A stretch of 64,000 nt of DNA from Streptomyces hygroscopicus (GCA_002021875.1 CP018627.1:4216001-4280000); one strand, 5' to 3'; shown: positions 33,364 through 44,083, counted from the stretch's first letter. A program made the numbers and translations. Notes: a model not told the origin generated them from the sequence alone.

Positions 33364-33699
33364 TCAGACGTTGAAGCCGAGGGCGCGAAGCTGCTCACGT
33401 CCATCGTCGGTGATCTTGTCCGGGCCCCACGGCGGCATCCAGACCCAGTTGATCCGGAGCTCGTTGACGATGCCGTCGGTCGCGGACTTGGCCTGGTCCT
33501 CGATGACGTCGGTCAGCGGACAGGCCGCCGAGGTCAGCGTCATGTCGATCGTCGCGATGTTGGCGTCGTCGATGTGGATGCCGTAGATCAGCCCGAGGTT
33601 GACCACGTCGATGCCCAGCTCGGGGTCCACGACGTCGTACAGGGCCTCGCGGACCTCTTCCTCGCTGGCGGGCTTGGTGGTGGTCACGTTGTCACTCAT
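33364..33699 (-). CDS. sufT: SufT / DUF59 Fe-S assembly factor
   Basis: 111-residue MIP18-family protein helping Fe-S cluster maturation. It has the DUF59 pattern: REALYDVVDPELGIDVVNLG, IDMTLTSAACPLTD with the conserved reactive Cys, and a C-terminal INWVWMPPWGPDKI. It is the last gene of the operon; ATG overlaps the sufU stop (ATGA). Confidence 0.94.
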   Translation of the reverse strand: MSDNVTTTKPASEEEVREALYDVVDPELGIDVVNLGLIYGIHIDDANIATIDMTLTSAACPLTDVIEDQAKSATDGIVNELRINWVWMPPWGPDKITDDGREQLRALGFNV

Positions 33700-34160
33700 G
33701 CGGTCTTCCCTCCGGCGGTCTCACCCAGTGCCTGTGCCGTGGCGTCCTTCCACGCCATCCAGCTCAGGAGGGCGCATTTCACACGGGCCGGGTACTTGGA
33801 GACACCGGCGAACGCGATCGCGTCCTCCAGCACCTCCTCCATGGCGTCGTCCGGCTCGGCCTTGCCCTTGGACTGCATCAGGTGCAGGAAGGTCTCCTGG
33901 ATCCTGCGGGCCTCGGCCAGCTCCTTGCCCACCAGCAGCTCATTGAGCACGGAGGCGCTGGCCTGGCTGATGGAACAGCCCTGGCCCTCGTAGCTCACGT
34001 CCTCGATGGTGTCGCCGTCAAGCCGCACCCGGAGCGTGATCTCGTCACCGCAGGTCGGATTGACATGGTGTACCTCTGCGTCGCCGTCCCTCAGGCCCCG
34101 TCCATGGGGGTTCTTGTAGTGGTCCAGGATCACGTCCTGGTACATCGAATCCAGCTTCAC
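33696..34160 (-). CDS. sufU: SufU, sulfur-transfer protein
   Basis: 154-residue zinc-containing sulfur acceptor for SufS. The three Cys ligands lie in NPTCGDEI, GQGCSISQAS and RVKCALLSW, with the conserved Asp in TCGDE. The insertion between the second and third motifs typical of SufU (not IscU) is present. GTG 34160 (VKLDSMYQDVILDHYKNPHG) is chosen; ATG at 34145 also fits. It lies 11 bp after sufS. Confidence 0.94.
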   Translation of the reverse strand: MKLDSMYQDVILDHYKNPHGRGLRDGDAEVHHVNPTCGDEITLRVRLDGDTIEDVSYEGQGCSISQASASVLNELLVGKELAEARRIQETFLHLMQSKGKAEPDDAMEEVLEDAIAFAGVSKYPARVKCALLSWMAWKDATAQALGETAGGKTA

Positions 34161-34171
34161 GCGGCACGCCC

Positions 34172-35428
34172 CTACCCGAAGAAGTTCCGTACGTGCTCCA
34201 GGCCCTCCACCAAGGCGTCGACCTCGGCCGGAGTGGAGTACAGATAGAACGACGCTCGGGTGGTCGCCGGAATTCCATAGCGCAGGCATACGGGGCGGGC
34301 GCAGTGGTGGCCGACCCGGACCGCGATTCCCTGCTCGTCGAGCACCTGGCCCACATCGTGGGGGTGGATGTCGCCGAGCGTGAAGGAGATCGTGGCGCCG
34401 CGCTCCTCGGCCGTGGTGGGGCCGATGATGCGCAGGTCCGGCACCTCCAGGAGCCTGCCGACCGCGTAGTGCGTGAGGGCGTGCTCATGGCGGGTGATGT
34501 TGTCCATGCCGATCGAGGTGAGGTAGTCCACGGCCGCGCCGAGGCCGACGGCCTGGGCGATCGGGGGCGTACCGGCCTCGAACTTGTGCGGCGCCGGGGC
34601 GTAGGTGGACGAGTGCATCGAGACGGTCTCGATCATCTCGCCGCCGCCGAGGAACGGAGGCAGGTCCTCCAGCAGCTCCTGGCGGCCCCACAGCACACCG
34701 ATACCGGTCGGGCCGCACATCTTGTGGCCGGTGAAGGCCACGAAGTCGGCCTGGAGCGCCTGCACGTCCAGCAGCATGTGCGGGGCGGCCTGGGAAGCGT
34801 CGATCACCACGAGGGCGCCGACGTCCTGGGCGCGGCGGACGATCGCCTCGACCGGGTTGACCGTGCCGAGGATGTTGGAGACCAGCACGAACGAGACGAC
34901 CTTGGTCTTCTCGGTGATGACCTGCTCTATCTCCGACAGGTCGAGCCGGCCGTCCTCGGTGAGGCCGAACCACTTCAGCTTCGCGCCGGTGCGCTGCGAG
35001 AGCAGCTGCCACGGAACGATGTTGGAGTGGTGCTCCATCTCGGTGATGACGATCTCGGTGTCCTGGTCCACCCGGTAGGGCTCGTCGGCCCAGCCGAGCA
35101 TGTTGGCGACCAGGTTCAGCGACTCCGACGCGTTCTTGGTGAAGATCACCTCGTCGCGGCTGGGAGCGTTGATGAAGGCGGCGACCTTGTCGCGGGCGCC
35201 CTCGTACAGCTCCGTGGCCTCCTCGGCGAGCATATGGACGCCGCGGTGCACATTGGCGTTGGAGCGCTCGTAGTAGTCGTTGAGCACGTCCAGCACCTGG
35301 CGCGGCTTCTGCGACGTCGCCGCGTTGTCCAGGTAGACGAGCTTCTTGCCGTCATGGACGACACGGTCCAGGATCGGGAAGTCCTTGCGGATCGCCTCGG
35401 TGTCGAGGAGGCCCGGCAACTGTGTCAC
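34172..35428 (-). CDS. sufS: Cysteine desulfurase SufS
   Basis: 418-residue PLP enzyme releasing sulfur from cysteine for Fe-S clusters. Group II motifs: YLDNAATSQKPRQVLD, TEMEHHSNIVPWQ, PLP lysine in FTGHKMCGPTGIG, and the active-site Cys in VRVGHHCARPVCLRYG. ATG 35428 overlaps the sufC stop. It probably acts with SufU, encoded next. Confidence 0.96.
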   Translation of the reverse strand: MTQLPGLLDTEAIRKDFPILDRVVHDGKKLVYLDNAATSQKPRQVLDVLNDYYERSNANVHRGVHMLAEEATELYEGARDKVAAFINAPSRDEVIFTKNASESLNLVANMLGWADEPYRVDQDTEIVITEMEHHSNIVPWQLLSQRTGAKLKWFGLTEDGRLDLSEIEQVITEKTKVVSFVLVSNILGTVNPVEAIVRRAQDVGALVVIDASQAAPHMLLDVQALQADFVAFTGHKMCGPTGIGVLWGRQELLEDLPPFLGGGEMIETVSMHSSTYAPAPHKFEAGTPPIAQAVGLGAAVDYLTSIGMDNITRHEHALTHYAVGRLLEVPDLRIIGPTTAEERGATISFTLGDIHPHDVGQVLDEQGIAVRVGHHCARPVCLRYGIPATTRASFYLYSTPAEVDALVEGLEHVRNFFG

Positions 35429-36189
35429 TCGGACGCGCCTCCCTTCACGTACGCCTCGTAGCCCTCTTCTTCCAGCTTGTCGGCCAGCTCCGGGCCGCCG
35501 GACTCGGCGATCCGGCCCGCCGCGAAGACGTGGACGTGGTCGGGCTTGATGTACCGCAGGATGCGGGTGTAGTGGGTGATCAGCAGGGTGCCGACCTCGC
35601 CGGACTCACGGACCCGGTTGACGCCCTCGGAGACCACCCGCAGCGCGTCGACGTCGAGGCCGGAGTCGGTCTCGTCGAGGATCGCGATGTTCGGCTTCAG
35701 CAGCTCGAGCTGGAGGATCTCGTGGCGCTTCTTCTCACCGCCGGAGAAGCCCTCGTTCACATTCCGCTCGGCGAAGGACGGGTCGATGTTGAGGCGCTCC
35801 ATGGCCTCCTTGACCTCCTTCACCCAGGTGCGCAGCTTGGGCGCCTCGCCGCGGATCGCGGTCGCGGAGGTGCGCAGGAAGTTGGAGACGGAGACGCCGG
35901 GCACCTCGACCGGGTACTGCATGGCGAGGAAGACACCGGCGCGGGCGCGCTCGTCGACGGACATCGCGAGCACGTCCTCGCCGTCCAGCGTCACGGTGCC
36001 GCCGGTGATCGTGTACTTCGGGTGCCCGGCGAGCGAGTAGGCGAGGGTGGACTTGCCGGAGCCGTTGGGGCCCATGATGGCGTGCGTCTCGCCCTGCTTC
36101 ACGGTCAGGTCGACACCGCGCAGGATCTCGCGGGGGCCGCCCTCGGCGTCGACGGAAACGTGCAGGTCGTGGATCTCAAGCGTGGCCAT
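35425..36189 (-). CDS. sufC: SufC ATPase
   Basis: 254-residue cytoplasmic ABC-type ATPase of the SufBCD scaffold. Walker A GPNGSGKST, signature FSGGEKKR, Walker B AILDETDSGLD, and switch His in LLITHYTRIL. Start at ATG 36189; the upstream in-frame ATG gives an unsupported 13-residue leader. It follows the Rieske gene by 7 bp. Confidence 0.96.
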   Translation of the reverse strand: MATLEIHDLHVSVDAEGGPREILRGVDLTVKQGETHAIMGPNGSGKSTLAYSLAGHPKYTITGGTVTLDGEDVLAMSVDERARAGVFLAMQYPVEVPGVSVSNFLRTSATAIRGEAPKLRTWVKEVKEAMERLNIDPSFAERNVNEGFSGGEKKRHEILQLELLKPNIAILDETDSGLDVDALRVVSEGVNRVRESGEVGTLLITHYTRILRYIKPDHVHVFAAGRIAESGGPELADKLEEEGYEAYVKGGASE

Positions 36190-36196
36190 GGGTGCC

Positions 36197-36520
36197 TCAG
36201 GACTCCTGGGTGACGGAGACGAGCACATCGTCCCCTTCGATCTTTACGGGGTATACGGGGACGGGGCGCGTCGCGGGGAGACCGGACGGCTTGCCGGTGC
36301 GCAGGTCGAAGCTGGAGCCGTGCAGCCAGCACTCGATCTGGCAGTCCTCCACCTCGCCCTCGGACAGCGAGACGTTCGCATGCGAGCAGATGTCGTTGAC
36401 CGCGAACACCTCGCCCTCGGTGCGCACCAGTGCCACGGGCACGCCCTCGAGTTCGACCCGCTTGGGGGTGTCGTCCTCGAGTTCGTCCAGCGCACAGGCG
36501 CGTACGAAGGTGTTGGTCAT
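36197..36520 (-). CDS. Rieske-type ferredoxin of the suf operon
   Basis: 107-residue [2Fe-2S] Rieske protein with ligand motifs CSHANVSL (Cys-x-His) and CWLHGSSFD (Cys-x2-His), similar to NirD/BphF-like small ferredoxins. It is inserted between sufD and sufC, a conserved actinobacterial arrangement, and overlaps sufD by 4 nt. It probably donates electrons during cluster assembly; direct evidence is not in the sequence. Confidence 0.93.
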   Translation of the reverse strand: MTNTFVRACALDELEDDTPKRVELEGVPVALVRTEGEVFAVNDICSHANVSLSEGEVEDCQIECWLHGSSFDLRTGKPSGLPATRPVPVYPVKIEGDDVLVSVTQES

Positions 36521-37686
36521 CCTACGGACGCCTCCAGCTCGGCCTCGATCTTGGCGATGAGCCGCTCCTCCAGGTCGGGGATCCCGATCTGCTGGACGAC
36601 CTCGGCGAAGAAGCCGCGGACCACCAGACGGCGGGCCTCGTCGGCGGGGATGCCGCGCGCCATCAGGTAGAAGAGCTGCTCGTCCTCGAAGCGGCCGGTC
36701 GCGCTCGCGTGACCGGCGCCGACGATCTCACCGGTCTCGATCTCCAGGTTCGGCACCGAGTCGACCCGGGCGCCGTCGGTGAGGACCAGGTTCCGGTTGA
36801 GCTCGTAGGTGTCGGTGCCCTCCGCGGCGGCCCGGATCAGCACATCGCCGATCCACACCGCGTGCGCCTCCTTGCCCTGCAGCGCGCCCTTGTAGGCCAC
36901 GTTGCTCCGGCAGTGCGGGGTGTCGTGGTCGATGAAGAGCCGGTGCTCCTGGTGCTGGCCGTTGTCGGTGAAGTACACGCCGTACAGCTCGGCCTCACCG
37001 CCCGGGGCGCCGTAGACGACACGCGGGTGGAGCCGCACCAGATCGCCGCCGAAGGTGACGACCACGGACTTGAAGGTGGCGTCCCGGCCGACCAGCGCGG
37101 TGTGCTGACCGACGTGGACCGCGGTGTCGTCCCAGTCCTGGACCGAGACCACGGTGAGCTTGGCGCCGTCGCCGATGAGGTACTCCACATTGGCGGCGAG
37201 CGTGGCCTCACCGGTGTGGTCGATGACCACGACCGCCTCGGCGAAGGCGCCGAGCTCGATCACCTGGTGGCCGAAGGCGGTGCCGCCCTCACCGTGCACG
37301 GCGATCCGCACCGGCTCGGTGAGCACCGTCTCCTTGGGCACCGTGACGACCGACGCCTTCTCGAAGGAGCTGTACGCCTGGGCCGCCACCCGGTCCACCG
37401 GCTTGCCGGCCTTCCCCAGGCGTGCGTCGTCACGGCCCACGGTCTCGACCGTGACGCCCTCGGGGGCGGTCACCTCGACCTTGACGCCGCCGTCGGCGAC
37501 AGCCGTGCCGTCATGGAGACCGCGCAGCCGCTCCAGGGGGGTGAACCGCCAGTCCTCCTCGCGGCCATGGGGCACCGGGAAGTCGGCCACGTCGTACGAC
37601 GCGGGCGCGCTCACCCGGGCATCGGTGGGCTGGCCCACCTGGATGACGCCGTCCGTGGTGGATCCGGCCGGGATGGTTTCAGCCAT
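36517..37686 (-). CDS. sufD: SufD scaffold protein
   Basis: 389-residue component of the SufBC2D complex. Features: FPVPHGREEDWRFTPLERLR at the N-terminus (the SufD EEWR-like motif), central beta-helix strands, and the C-terminal HASATGRFEDEQLFYLMARG, IPADEARRLVVRGFF shared with SufB. ATG 37686 lies 93 bp after the sufB stop. Confidence 0.96.
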   Translation of the reverse strand: MAETIPAGSTTDGVIQVGQPTDARVSAPASYDVADFPVPHGREEDWRFTPLERLRGLHDGTAVADGGVKVEVTAPEGVTVETVGRDDARLGKAGKPVDRVAAQAYSSFEKASVVTVPKETVLTEPVRIAVHGEGGTAFGHQVIELGAFAEAVVVIDHTGEATLAANVEYLIGDGAKLTVVSVQDWDDTAVHVGQHTALVGRDATFKSVVVTFGGDLVRLHPRVVYGAPGGEAELYGVYFTDNGQHQEHRLFIDHDTPHCRSNVAYKGALQGKEAHAVWIGDVLIRAAAEGTDTYELNRNLVLTDGARVDSVPNLEIETGEIVGAGHASATGRFEDEQLFYLMARGIPADEARRLVVRGFFAEVVQQIGIPDLEERLIAKIEAELEASVG

Positions 37687-37779
37687 GGCTGTCGTACTGC
37701 TCTCTTTCTGCCTGATGGGCCTGAACGGGATGCCCGGGCGGAGGGCGGTGCCCCCCGCCGGGGCCGGAAGGGGGTGGCG

Positions 37780-39201
37780 TCAGCCGACCGCGCCCTCCAT
37801 CTGCAGCTCGATCAGCCGGTTGAGCTCCAGCGCGTACTCCATGGGCAGCTCGCGCGCGATCGGCTCGACGAAGCCGCGCACGATCATCGCCATGGCCTCG
37901 TCCTCGGACAGACCGCGGCTCATCAGGTAGAAGAGCTGGTCGTCGCTGACCTTGGAGACGGTCGCCTCATGGCCCATGGACACGTCGTCCTCGCGGACGT
38001 CCACATACGGGTAGGTGTCCGAGCGGGAGATCGTGTCGACGAGCAGGGCGTCACAGAGCACATTGGACTTGGAGCCCTCGGCGCCCTCGCCGATCTCGAT
38101 CAGACCGCGGTAGGAGGTGCGGCCGCCGCCGCGCGCCACCGACTTGGAGACGATGTTCGACGAGGTGCGGGGGGCCATATGGACCATCTTGGCGCCCGCG
38201 TCCTGGTGCTGCCCCTCGCCCGCGAAGGCGATGGACAGGGTCTCGCCCTTGGCGTGCTCACCCATCAGGTAGACGGCGGGGTACTTCATGGTCACCTTGG
38301 AGCCGATGTTGCCGTCGACCCACTCCATGGTCGCGCCCTCGTAGGCCACGGCGCGCTTGGTGACCAGGTTGTAGACGTTGTTCGACCAGTTCTGGATGGT
38401 CGTGTAGCGGCAGCGGGCGCCCTTCTTGACGATGATCTCGACGACCGCGGAGTGCAGCGAGTCCGACTTGTAGATCGGCGCGGTGCAGCCCTCGACGTAG
38501 TGGACGTAGGCGTCCTCGTCGACGATGATCAGCGTCCGCTCGAACTGGCCCATGTTCTCGGTGTTGATCCGGAAGTACGCCTGCAGCGGGATCTCCACGT
38601 GCACGCCCTTCGGCACGTAGATGAACGAGCCGCCGGACCAGACCGCCGTGTTCAGCGAGGCGAACTTGTTGTCGCCCGCGGGGATCACGGTGCCGAAGTA
38701 CTCCTGGAACAGCTCCGGGTGCTCCTTGAGCGCCGTGTCGGTGTCCAGGAAGATGACGCCCTGCTCCTCCAGGTCCTCACGGATCTGGTGGTAGACGACC
38801 TCGGACTCGTACTGGGCCGCGACACCCGCGACGAGGCGCTGCTTCTCGGCCTCCGGGATGCCCAGCTTGTCGTACGTGTTCTTGATGTCCTCGGGCAGGT
38901 CGTCCCAGGAGGCGGCCTGCTGCTCGGTGGAGCGGACGAAGTACTTGATGTTGTCGAAGTCGATGCCCGACAGGTCCGAGCCCCAGGTGGGCATGGGCTT
39001 CTTGCCGAAGAGCTTCAGGCCCTTGAGGCGGAGCTTGAGCATCCACTCCGGCTCGGACTTCTTCCCCGAGATGTCGCGCACGACCTCCTCGGAGAGGCCG
39101 CGCTTGGCCGAGGCGCCGGCCACGTCGGAGTCGGCCCAGCCGTACTCGTAGTTGCCCAGGCCCTCAAGCTCGGGGTGAGCGGTCTCCGTGGGGAGAGTCA
39201 T
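37780..39201 (-). CDS. sufB: SufB scaffold protein
   Basis: 473-residue central Fe-S scaffold. Typical sequence: [77 protein letters not shown] (with conserved Cys), [20 protein letters not shown] and [20 protein letters not shown]. There is no intein. ATG 39201 overlaps the sufR stop (ATGA). Confidence 0.97.
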   Translation of the reverse strand: MTLPTETAHPELEGLGNYEYGWADSDVAGASAKRGLSEEVVRDISGKKSEPEWMLKLRLKGLKLFGKKPMPTWGSDLSGIDFDNIKYFVRSTEQQAASWDDLPEDIKNTYDKLGIPEAEKQRLVAGVAAQYESEVVYHQIREDLEEQGVIFLDTDTALKEHPELFQEYFGTVIPAGDNKFASLNTAVWSGGSFIYVPKGVHVEIPLQAYFRINTENMGQFERTLIIVDEDAYVHYVEGCTAPIYKSDSLHSAVVEIIVKKGARCRYTTIQNWSNNVYNLVTKRAVAYEGATMEWVDGNIGSKVTMKYPAVYLMGEHAKGETLSIAFAGEGQHQDAGAKMVHMAPRTSSNIVSKSVARGGGRTSYRGLIEIGEGAEGSKSNVLCDALLVDTISRSDTYPYVDVREDDVSMGHEATVSKVSDDQLFYLMSRGLSEDEAMAMIVRGFVEPIARELPMEYALELNRLIELQMEGAVG

Positions 39202-39998
39202 TCGGGGTTCCTCCCGGCCGTGCTGGCAGATGCGGTGGTGGTCTTGGTGGTGCTGGTGTCGGTCTTCTCGACCTCGCCGGTCTTCGGAATGAACGTCGTG
39301 CACACCCCGTCGCCATGGGCGATGGTGGCCAGACGCTGCACATGAGTTCCGAGCAGCTGGGAGAAGACCTCGGTCTCCGCCTCACACAGCTGCGGATATC
39401 GCTCGGCTGCGTGGGCGACCGGGCAGTGGTGCTGGCAGAGCTGTTCGCCGACCGGCGCGCTGCGCGCCGTAGCAGCGTACCCGTCCGCGGAGAGCGCGTC
39501 GGCGAGGGCTTCGGTGCGGCGGCCGGGGGTGGCGGCCTCGACGGTGCCGCGGTACCCCTCCGCCTGGGCGGCGAGCCTGGCGCGGGCGAACGCGGCGACC
39601 GCGGCACGGCCCGCCTCGCCGCCTCCGGCGCTCTGCTCGATCCAGTGCAGGGCGTCGACGGCGAGCTTGTCGTAAGCCTGGTCGAAGGCATCGCGGCCGC
39701 AGTCGGTGAGCGCGAAGACCTTGGCCGGGCGGCCGCGCCCCCGCGCCCCGTACACCCTCTTCTCGCGGGGCTCGACGACGCCGTCGGCGACGAGGGTGTC
39801 CAGGTGGCGGCGGACGGCCGCCTGGGTCAGCTCCAGCCGCTGGGCGAGCTCCGCCGCGGTGGAGGGACCATGGTCGAGGATGGAGCGCGCGACCCGGTTG
39901 CGGGTGCCGTGCTGCTCTTCCGGTGCGGATGCGGGCACGCCGGACCGCGCGGCCGCTTCGGCCGCGCGTTCGTTCGGAGCCTCGCTCGCGTATTTCAC
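39198..39998 (-). CDS. sufR: SufR, Fe-S-sensing repressor of the suf operon
   Basis: 266-residue DeoR/ArsR-like winged-helix regulator. [39 protein letters not shown], wing [20 protein letters not shown]-terminal cluster-ligand cysteines: [22 protein letters not shown]. It is the first gene of the operon and presumably represses it when holding a cluster. I take GTG 39998 as the start because a CAAC-N6-GTTG operator ends exactly there; an in-frame ATG at 40034 would put the operator inside the coding region. Confidence 0.9.
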   Translation of the reverse strand: MKYASEAPNERAAEAAARSGVPASAPEEQHGTRNRVARSILDHGPSTAAELAQRLELTQAAVRRHLDTLVADGVVEPREKRVYGARGRGRPAKVFALTDCGRDAFDQAYDKLAVDALHWIEQSAGGGEAGRAAVAAFARARLAAQAEGYRGTVEAATPGRRTEALADALSADGYAATARSAPVGEQLCQHHCPVAHAAERYPQLCEAETEVFSQLLGTHVQRLATIAHGDGVCTTFIPKTGEVEKTDTSTTKTTTASASTAGRNPE

Positions 39999-40011
39999 AA
40001 CACCATTGTTG
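39998..40011. promoter_or_regulatory. SufR-type operator CAAC-N6-GTTG
   Basis: CAACACCATTGTTG matches the CAAC-N6-GTTG site described for cyanobacterial SufR and is also an inverted repeat with 5-bp arms (CAACA/TGTTG). It touches the proposed sufR start codon, implying the transcript is leaderless or nearly so, with the repressor covering the start site. Confidence 0.75.
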
Positions 40012-40067
40012 CGTAATTCCCCGGCGCGGCACAAGCGGGGAGATCTGCAGGTCCGGTGGGGTACGTC

Positions 40068-40085
40068 ACTTAGGTGTACCTAAGT
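40068..40085. promoter_or_regulatory. 18-bp palindrome between sufR and ABC exporter
   Basis: ACTTAGGTGTACCTAAGT has perfect 8-bp arms with a 2-bp centre, 120 bp before the ABC ATPase start and 70 bp from the sufR start. It contains TTAGGT...ACCTAA half-sites like iron-regulator (DtxR/IdeR) boxes, but the spacing is 5 bp shorter than the 19-bp consensus, so another regulator is more likely. Confidence 0.6.
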
Positions 40086-40204
40086 CCGAGAGGGTCCCGC
40101 ACCCCGGATTCACCCGCGGCGACGCCTTCGCGGCCGGGCGGCGGGCACCGCGGCTTTCGGCCCTGCCGCCCACAGGGGGCCCGGCGATTCGTAGACTGCC
40201 GGAC

Positions 40205-41127
<923 letters not shown>

Positions 41128-41131
<4 letters not shown>

Positions 41132-41901
41132 CCGCCACGGGCACTTTTCTCCCCAAGCCGGGGGCGGCCCCGCTGATGAGGATGATCCGGGCGCAGGCCG
41201 CGCTGGAGACCCGGATGCTGCTGCGCAACGGCGAGCAGCTGCTGCTGACCGTCGTCATCCCGTCCCTGCTGCTGGTGCTCTTCAGCACCGTCGACATCGT
41301 CGACACGGGCGCCGACGGCAGCACGGTGGACTTCCTGACGCCCGGTGTGCTGGCTCTTGCCGTGCTGTCCACGGCGTTCACCGGACAGGCCATCGCCACC
41401 GGCTTCGAGCGGCGCTACGGCGTACTCAAGCGGCTCGCCGTCTCACCGCTGCCGCGGTGGGGGCTGATGGCCGCCAAGACCCTCGCGGTGCTGGTCACCG
41501 AGGTCCTGCAGATCGTGCTGCTGACCGCGATCGCGCTGGCGCTGGGCTGGTCGCCGCACGGCGACCCGCTCTCGGTGGCGCTGCTGCTGATCCTCGGCAC
41601 GGCGGCGTTCTCCGGCCTCGGGCTCCTGATGGCGGGCACCCTGAAGGCCGAGGCGACCCTGGCCGCCGCCAACCTGGTCTTCCTGCTGCTGCTCGTGGCA
41701 GGCGGGGTGATCGTGTCGCTGGACAAGTTCCCGGGCGCGGTGCGCGGCGCGCTGGAGCTGCTGCCGATCTCGGCGCTCTCGGGCGGGCTGCGGGATGTCC
41801 TCCAGGACGGGGCCGGGATGCCGTGGCGGGACCTGGGGATCCTGGCGGTGTGGGCGGTGCTGGGGCTGGGCGCGGCGGCGCGCTTCTTCCGCTGGGAGTA
41901 G
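41128..41901 (+). CDS. ABC-2 type exporter permease
   Basis: 257-residue membrane protein with six predicted helices. It contains ARMLLRNGEQLLLTVVIPSL-like N-terminal pattern (RMLLRNGEQLLLTVVIP), FERRYGVLKRLAVSPLPRWG (the conserved ABC-2 coupling region), and PISALSGGLRDVLQDGAGMP near the C-terminus. GTG start at 41128. It partners the preceding ATPase. The substrate is unknown; lipids, drugs or heme-related compounds are possible given the neighbours. Confidence 0.92.
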
Positions 41902-41984
41902 CCCGAACACCTCTGCGAGCTGCGGCTTTACCGAAGCACTACCCCTCGTGAAAAGCTGCACAAGCGGCGGCCTACGATGGGCGC

Positions 41985-42977
41985 GTGCCGAATTCGCTGA
42001 ATCCGTTCGAGCTGATCGCCCGGCGCTGGCAGCCCTCCGCGCGCTTCGTGCAGCGGGCCGCGCTGGCCACCGTGGTGATGGCCGTGGTCATCGTCGTGAC
42101 CGGTGGCGCGGTCCGGCTCACCCAGTCCGGGCTGGGCTGTGACACCTGGCCGAAGTGCACCCCGTCCAGCCTGACGCCCACCGCCGACATGGGCATCAAC
42201 GGCGTCATCGAGTTCACCAACCGCATGCTGACGTACGTCCTGTGCGTCTTCGTCGGCGTGCTGATCATCGCCGCCCGGGCCCGTACGCCGGTGCGCCGCT
42301 CCCTCACCCGGCTGGGCTGGACCCAGTTCTGGATCGTGATGGGCAACGCCGTCGTCGGCGGCATCGTGGTCCTCACCGGACTCAACCCGTACATCGTCAG
42401 CTCGCACTTCCTGCTGTCCTCCGCGCTCCTCACGGTCGCGATGGTGGTCTGGCAGCGGGCTCGCGAGGGTGACGGCGAGCCACGCGACCTCATCGCCCGC
42501 CCGGTGCGCCAGTTGACCTGGCTGCTGGTCGGCGCGACCCTCGCGCTGATCCTGATCGGCACCGTGGTCACCGGCGCGGGTCCGCACGCCGGTGACGCCC
42601 GTAAGGTGCACCGCATCCCGCTGAACTGGCAGGAGATCACCCAGCTCCACGTGGACTTCGTCTACATCGTGCTGGGCCTCACCGTCGCCCTGTGGTTCAC
42701 GCTGCGGGCCGTGAAGGCCCCGGCCGTCCAGCGCCGTACGGTCCTGGAGCTCCTCGTCGTCCTGCTGCTACAGGGCGTGGTCGGATACGTGCAGTACTTC
42801 ACCCATCTGCCCGAGGTCGTCGTCGGCATCCATATGCTCGGCTCCTGCCTGGTGTGGATCGCGGTCCTGCGGGTGGTGCTCGCCCAGCGCGAGCGCCCCG
42901 CGCTTCCGGCGGCCGTCCCCGCCCCCACCGGCGACCACGAGACCGTTCAGCCCAAGCCGGCCGCGTCCAGCCGGTAG
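41985..42977 (+). CDS. ctaA: Heme A synthase CtaA
   Basis: 330-residue, eight-helix oxidase converting heme O to heme A for cytochrome aa3. Conserved histidines appear in VSSHFLLSSALL, ITQLHVDFVY, FTHLPEVV and GIHMLGS, with the EFTNRMLTY motif near residue 75 and a cysteine pair GCDTWPKC in the first outer loop. GTG start 41985. The hydrophilic tail overlaps the convergent amidohydrolase by 31 bp. It functions with ctaB 2.6 kb downstream. Confidence 0.95.
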   Translation: MPNSLNPFELIARRWQPSARFVQRAALATVVMAVVIVVTGGAVRLTQSGLGCDTWPKCTPSSLTPTADMGINGVIEFTNRMLTYVLCVFVGVLIIAARARTPVRRSLTRLGWTQFWIVMGNAVVGGIVVLTGLNPYIVSSHFLLSSALLTVAMVVWQRAREGDGEPRDLIARPVRQLTWLLVGATLALILIGTVVTGAGPHAGDARKVHRIPLNWQEITQLHVDFVYIVLGLTVALWFTLRAVKAPAVQRRTVLELLVVLLLQGVVGYVQYFTHLPEVVVGIHMLGSCLVWIAVLRVVLAQRERPALPAAVPAPTGDHETVQPKPAASSR

Positions 42978-44083
42978 ACGCGGCGCGCGGTCCCGGCCGC
43001 GACCAGCCCGGCGATCCGCTGGGCCTCGGCCCGGGTGCAGATCTCCTCGCCGACCCACTCCTCCGCGAGCCGGGCCATGGCCTGGCCGAACAGCCGGGAC
43101 GCGGTCACATACAGCTCGGGCAGCCCCCGCGCGCCCGTCGAGAAGAGCAGCTTGCCGAACGGCGCCTCGCCCAGGGTCTCCCCGGGCCGCGGCCCGGCGT
43201 CCGCGTAGACATGCGGGAAGGCCGCGGCGAGCTGGGCCGCCCGCCGGTGGTGCGGCCGGTCGGGCAGCAGCACCAGATCCGTGCCGAAGCCCGCCGTGGC
43301 ACGCAGGAAGCCGACGAGCGACTGCGGATCGGCGCAGTGCAGCTGCACCGGAAGGCCGGTCGCGACGGCGCTCCACAGCAGATGCTGGGCGAGCGCGGGG
43401 TCCGGTGCGCGGTCCCGCGCCGGGCGTACGGTGAGCGCGAGCCAGCGGGCGGCGGCGCGCCGGACCTCGCGCGGATCGGGCGGCAGTTCGTCGCAGAAGG
43501 CGATCCCCATGGCGAAGGCGGTCGCGTGCTGGGCCGCCGCGTACAGCGCCTCGGCGGTGTTGCCGATGAAGGCGTCGACCGTGCCGGAGGTGTCGGCGAC
43601 CTGCTCGGCCAGCGGCTCCAGGCGGACCACCTCATGGACCGCGCCGTCGGCGGCCGCGGCCAGTTCCTCGGCGGTGCTGAGGCCGTCCCGGGCGCCGGAC
43701 TCCAGCAGGAAGGTGCCGATGCCGGCGCCGCGCAGCAGCAGCCGCGCGGCGCGGTAGGCGCCCAGTTCACGGCGGCGGGCGAGATAGCTGACGGGCGCGC
43801 AGTGGGGCTCCATGCCCAGCAGCGGGGGGCACCAGCGGCGCACGGCCAGACCGGTCCAGCTGTCGAAGAAGGTGGTGCCGGCCGGGGCCGCGCCCGCCCC
43901 GGCGGCGGACGCCAGATGGGTTTCGAACGAGCCGACGCCGAGTTCGCCGTCCACCGTGCCGTGGCTGTGCTGGTCGACCAGCGGCGGCAGCGTGATCGGT
44001 GCCGCCACCGGGCCCGGCCCGTCCCGGGGGACCGGGCCGGTCGGCGGGCCCAGGGTGTTCGGGGAGTCCGTCGCCTCGTGCAT
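42947..44083 (-). CDS. Amidohydrolase-family protein
   Basis: 378-residue predicted metal-dependent hydrolase. The HxH metal motif is in LPPLVDQHSHGTVDG (about 33-47); later candidates are QLHCADPQSL and VYADAGPRPGE. The central part has ESGARDGLSTAEELAAAA. It resembles the amidohydrolase_2/FluG-N type proteins. The gene sits between ctaA and ctaB in this genome but lacks an evident link to heme. The substrate is unknown. Confidence 0.85.
   Translation of the reverse strand: MHEATDSPNTLGPPTGPVPRDGPGPVAAPITLPPLVDQHSHGTVDGELGVGSFETHLASAAGAGAAPAGTTFFDSWTGLAVRRWCPPLLGMEPHCAPVSYLARRRELGAYRAARLLLRGAGIGTFLLESGARDGLSTAEELAAAADGAVHEVVRLEPLAEQVADTSGTVDAFIGNTAEALYAAAQHATAFAMGIAFCDELPPDPREVRRAAARWLALTVRPARDRAPDPALAQHLLWSAVATGLPVQLHCADPQSLVGFLRATAGFGTDLVLLPDRPHHRRAAQLAAAFPHVYADAGPRPGETLGEAPFGKLLFSTGARGLPELYVTASRLFGQAMARLAEEWVGEEICTRAEAQRIAGLVAAGTARRVYRLDAAGLG

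Noticed and set aside
36430..39345. A 971-codon plus-strand open frame across sufD and sufB
   Set aside because: Antisense shadow of conserved suf genes; composition is typical of reversed GC-rich codons.
40068..40085. Calling the palindrome a DtxR/IdeR iron box
   Set aside because: Half-sites resemble it, but the total length is 5 bp short of the 19-bp consensus arrangement.
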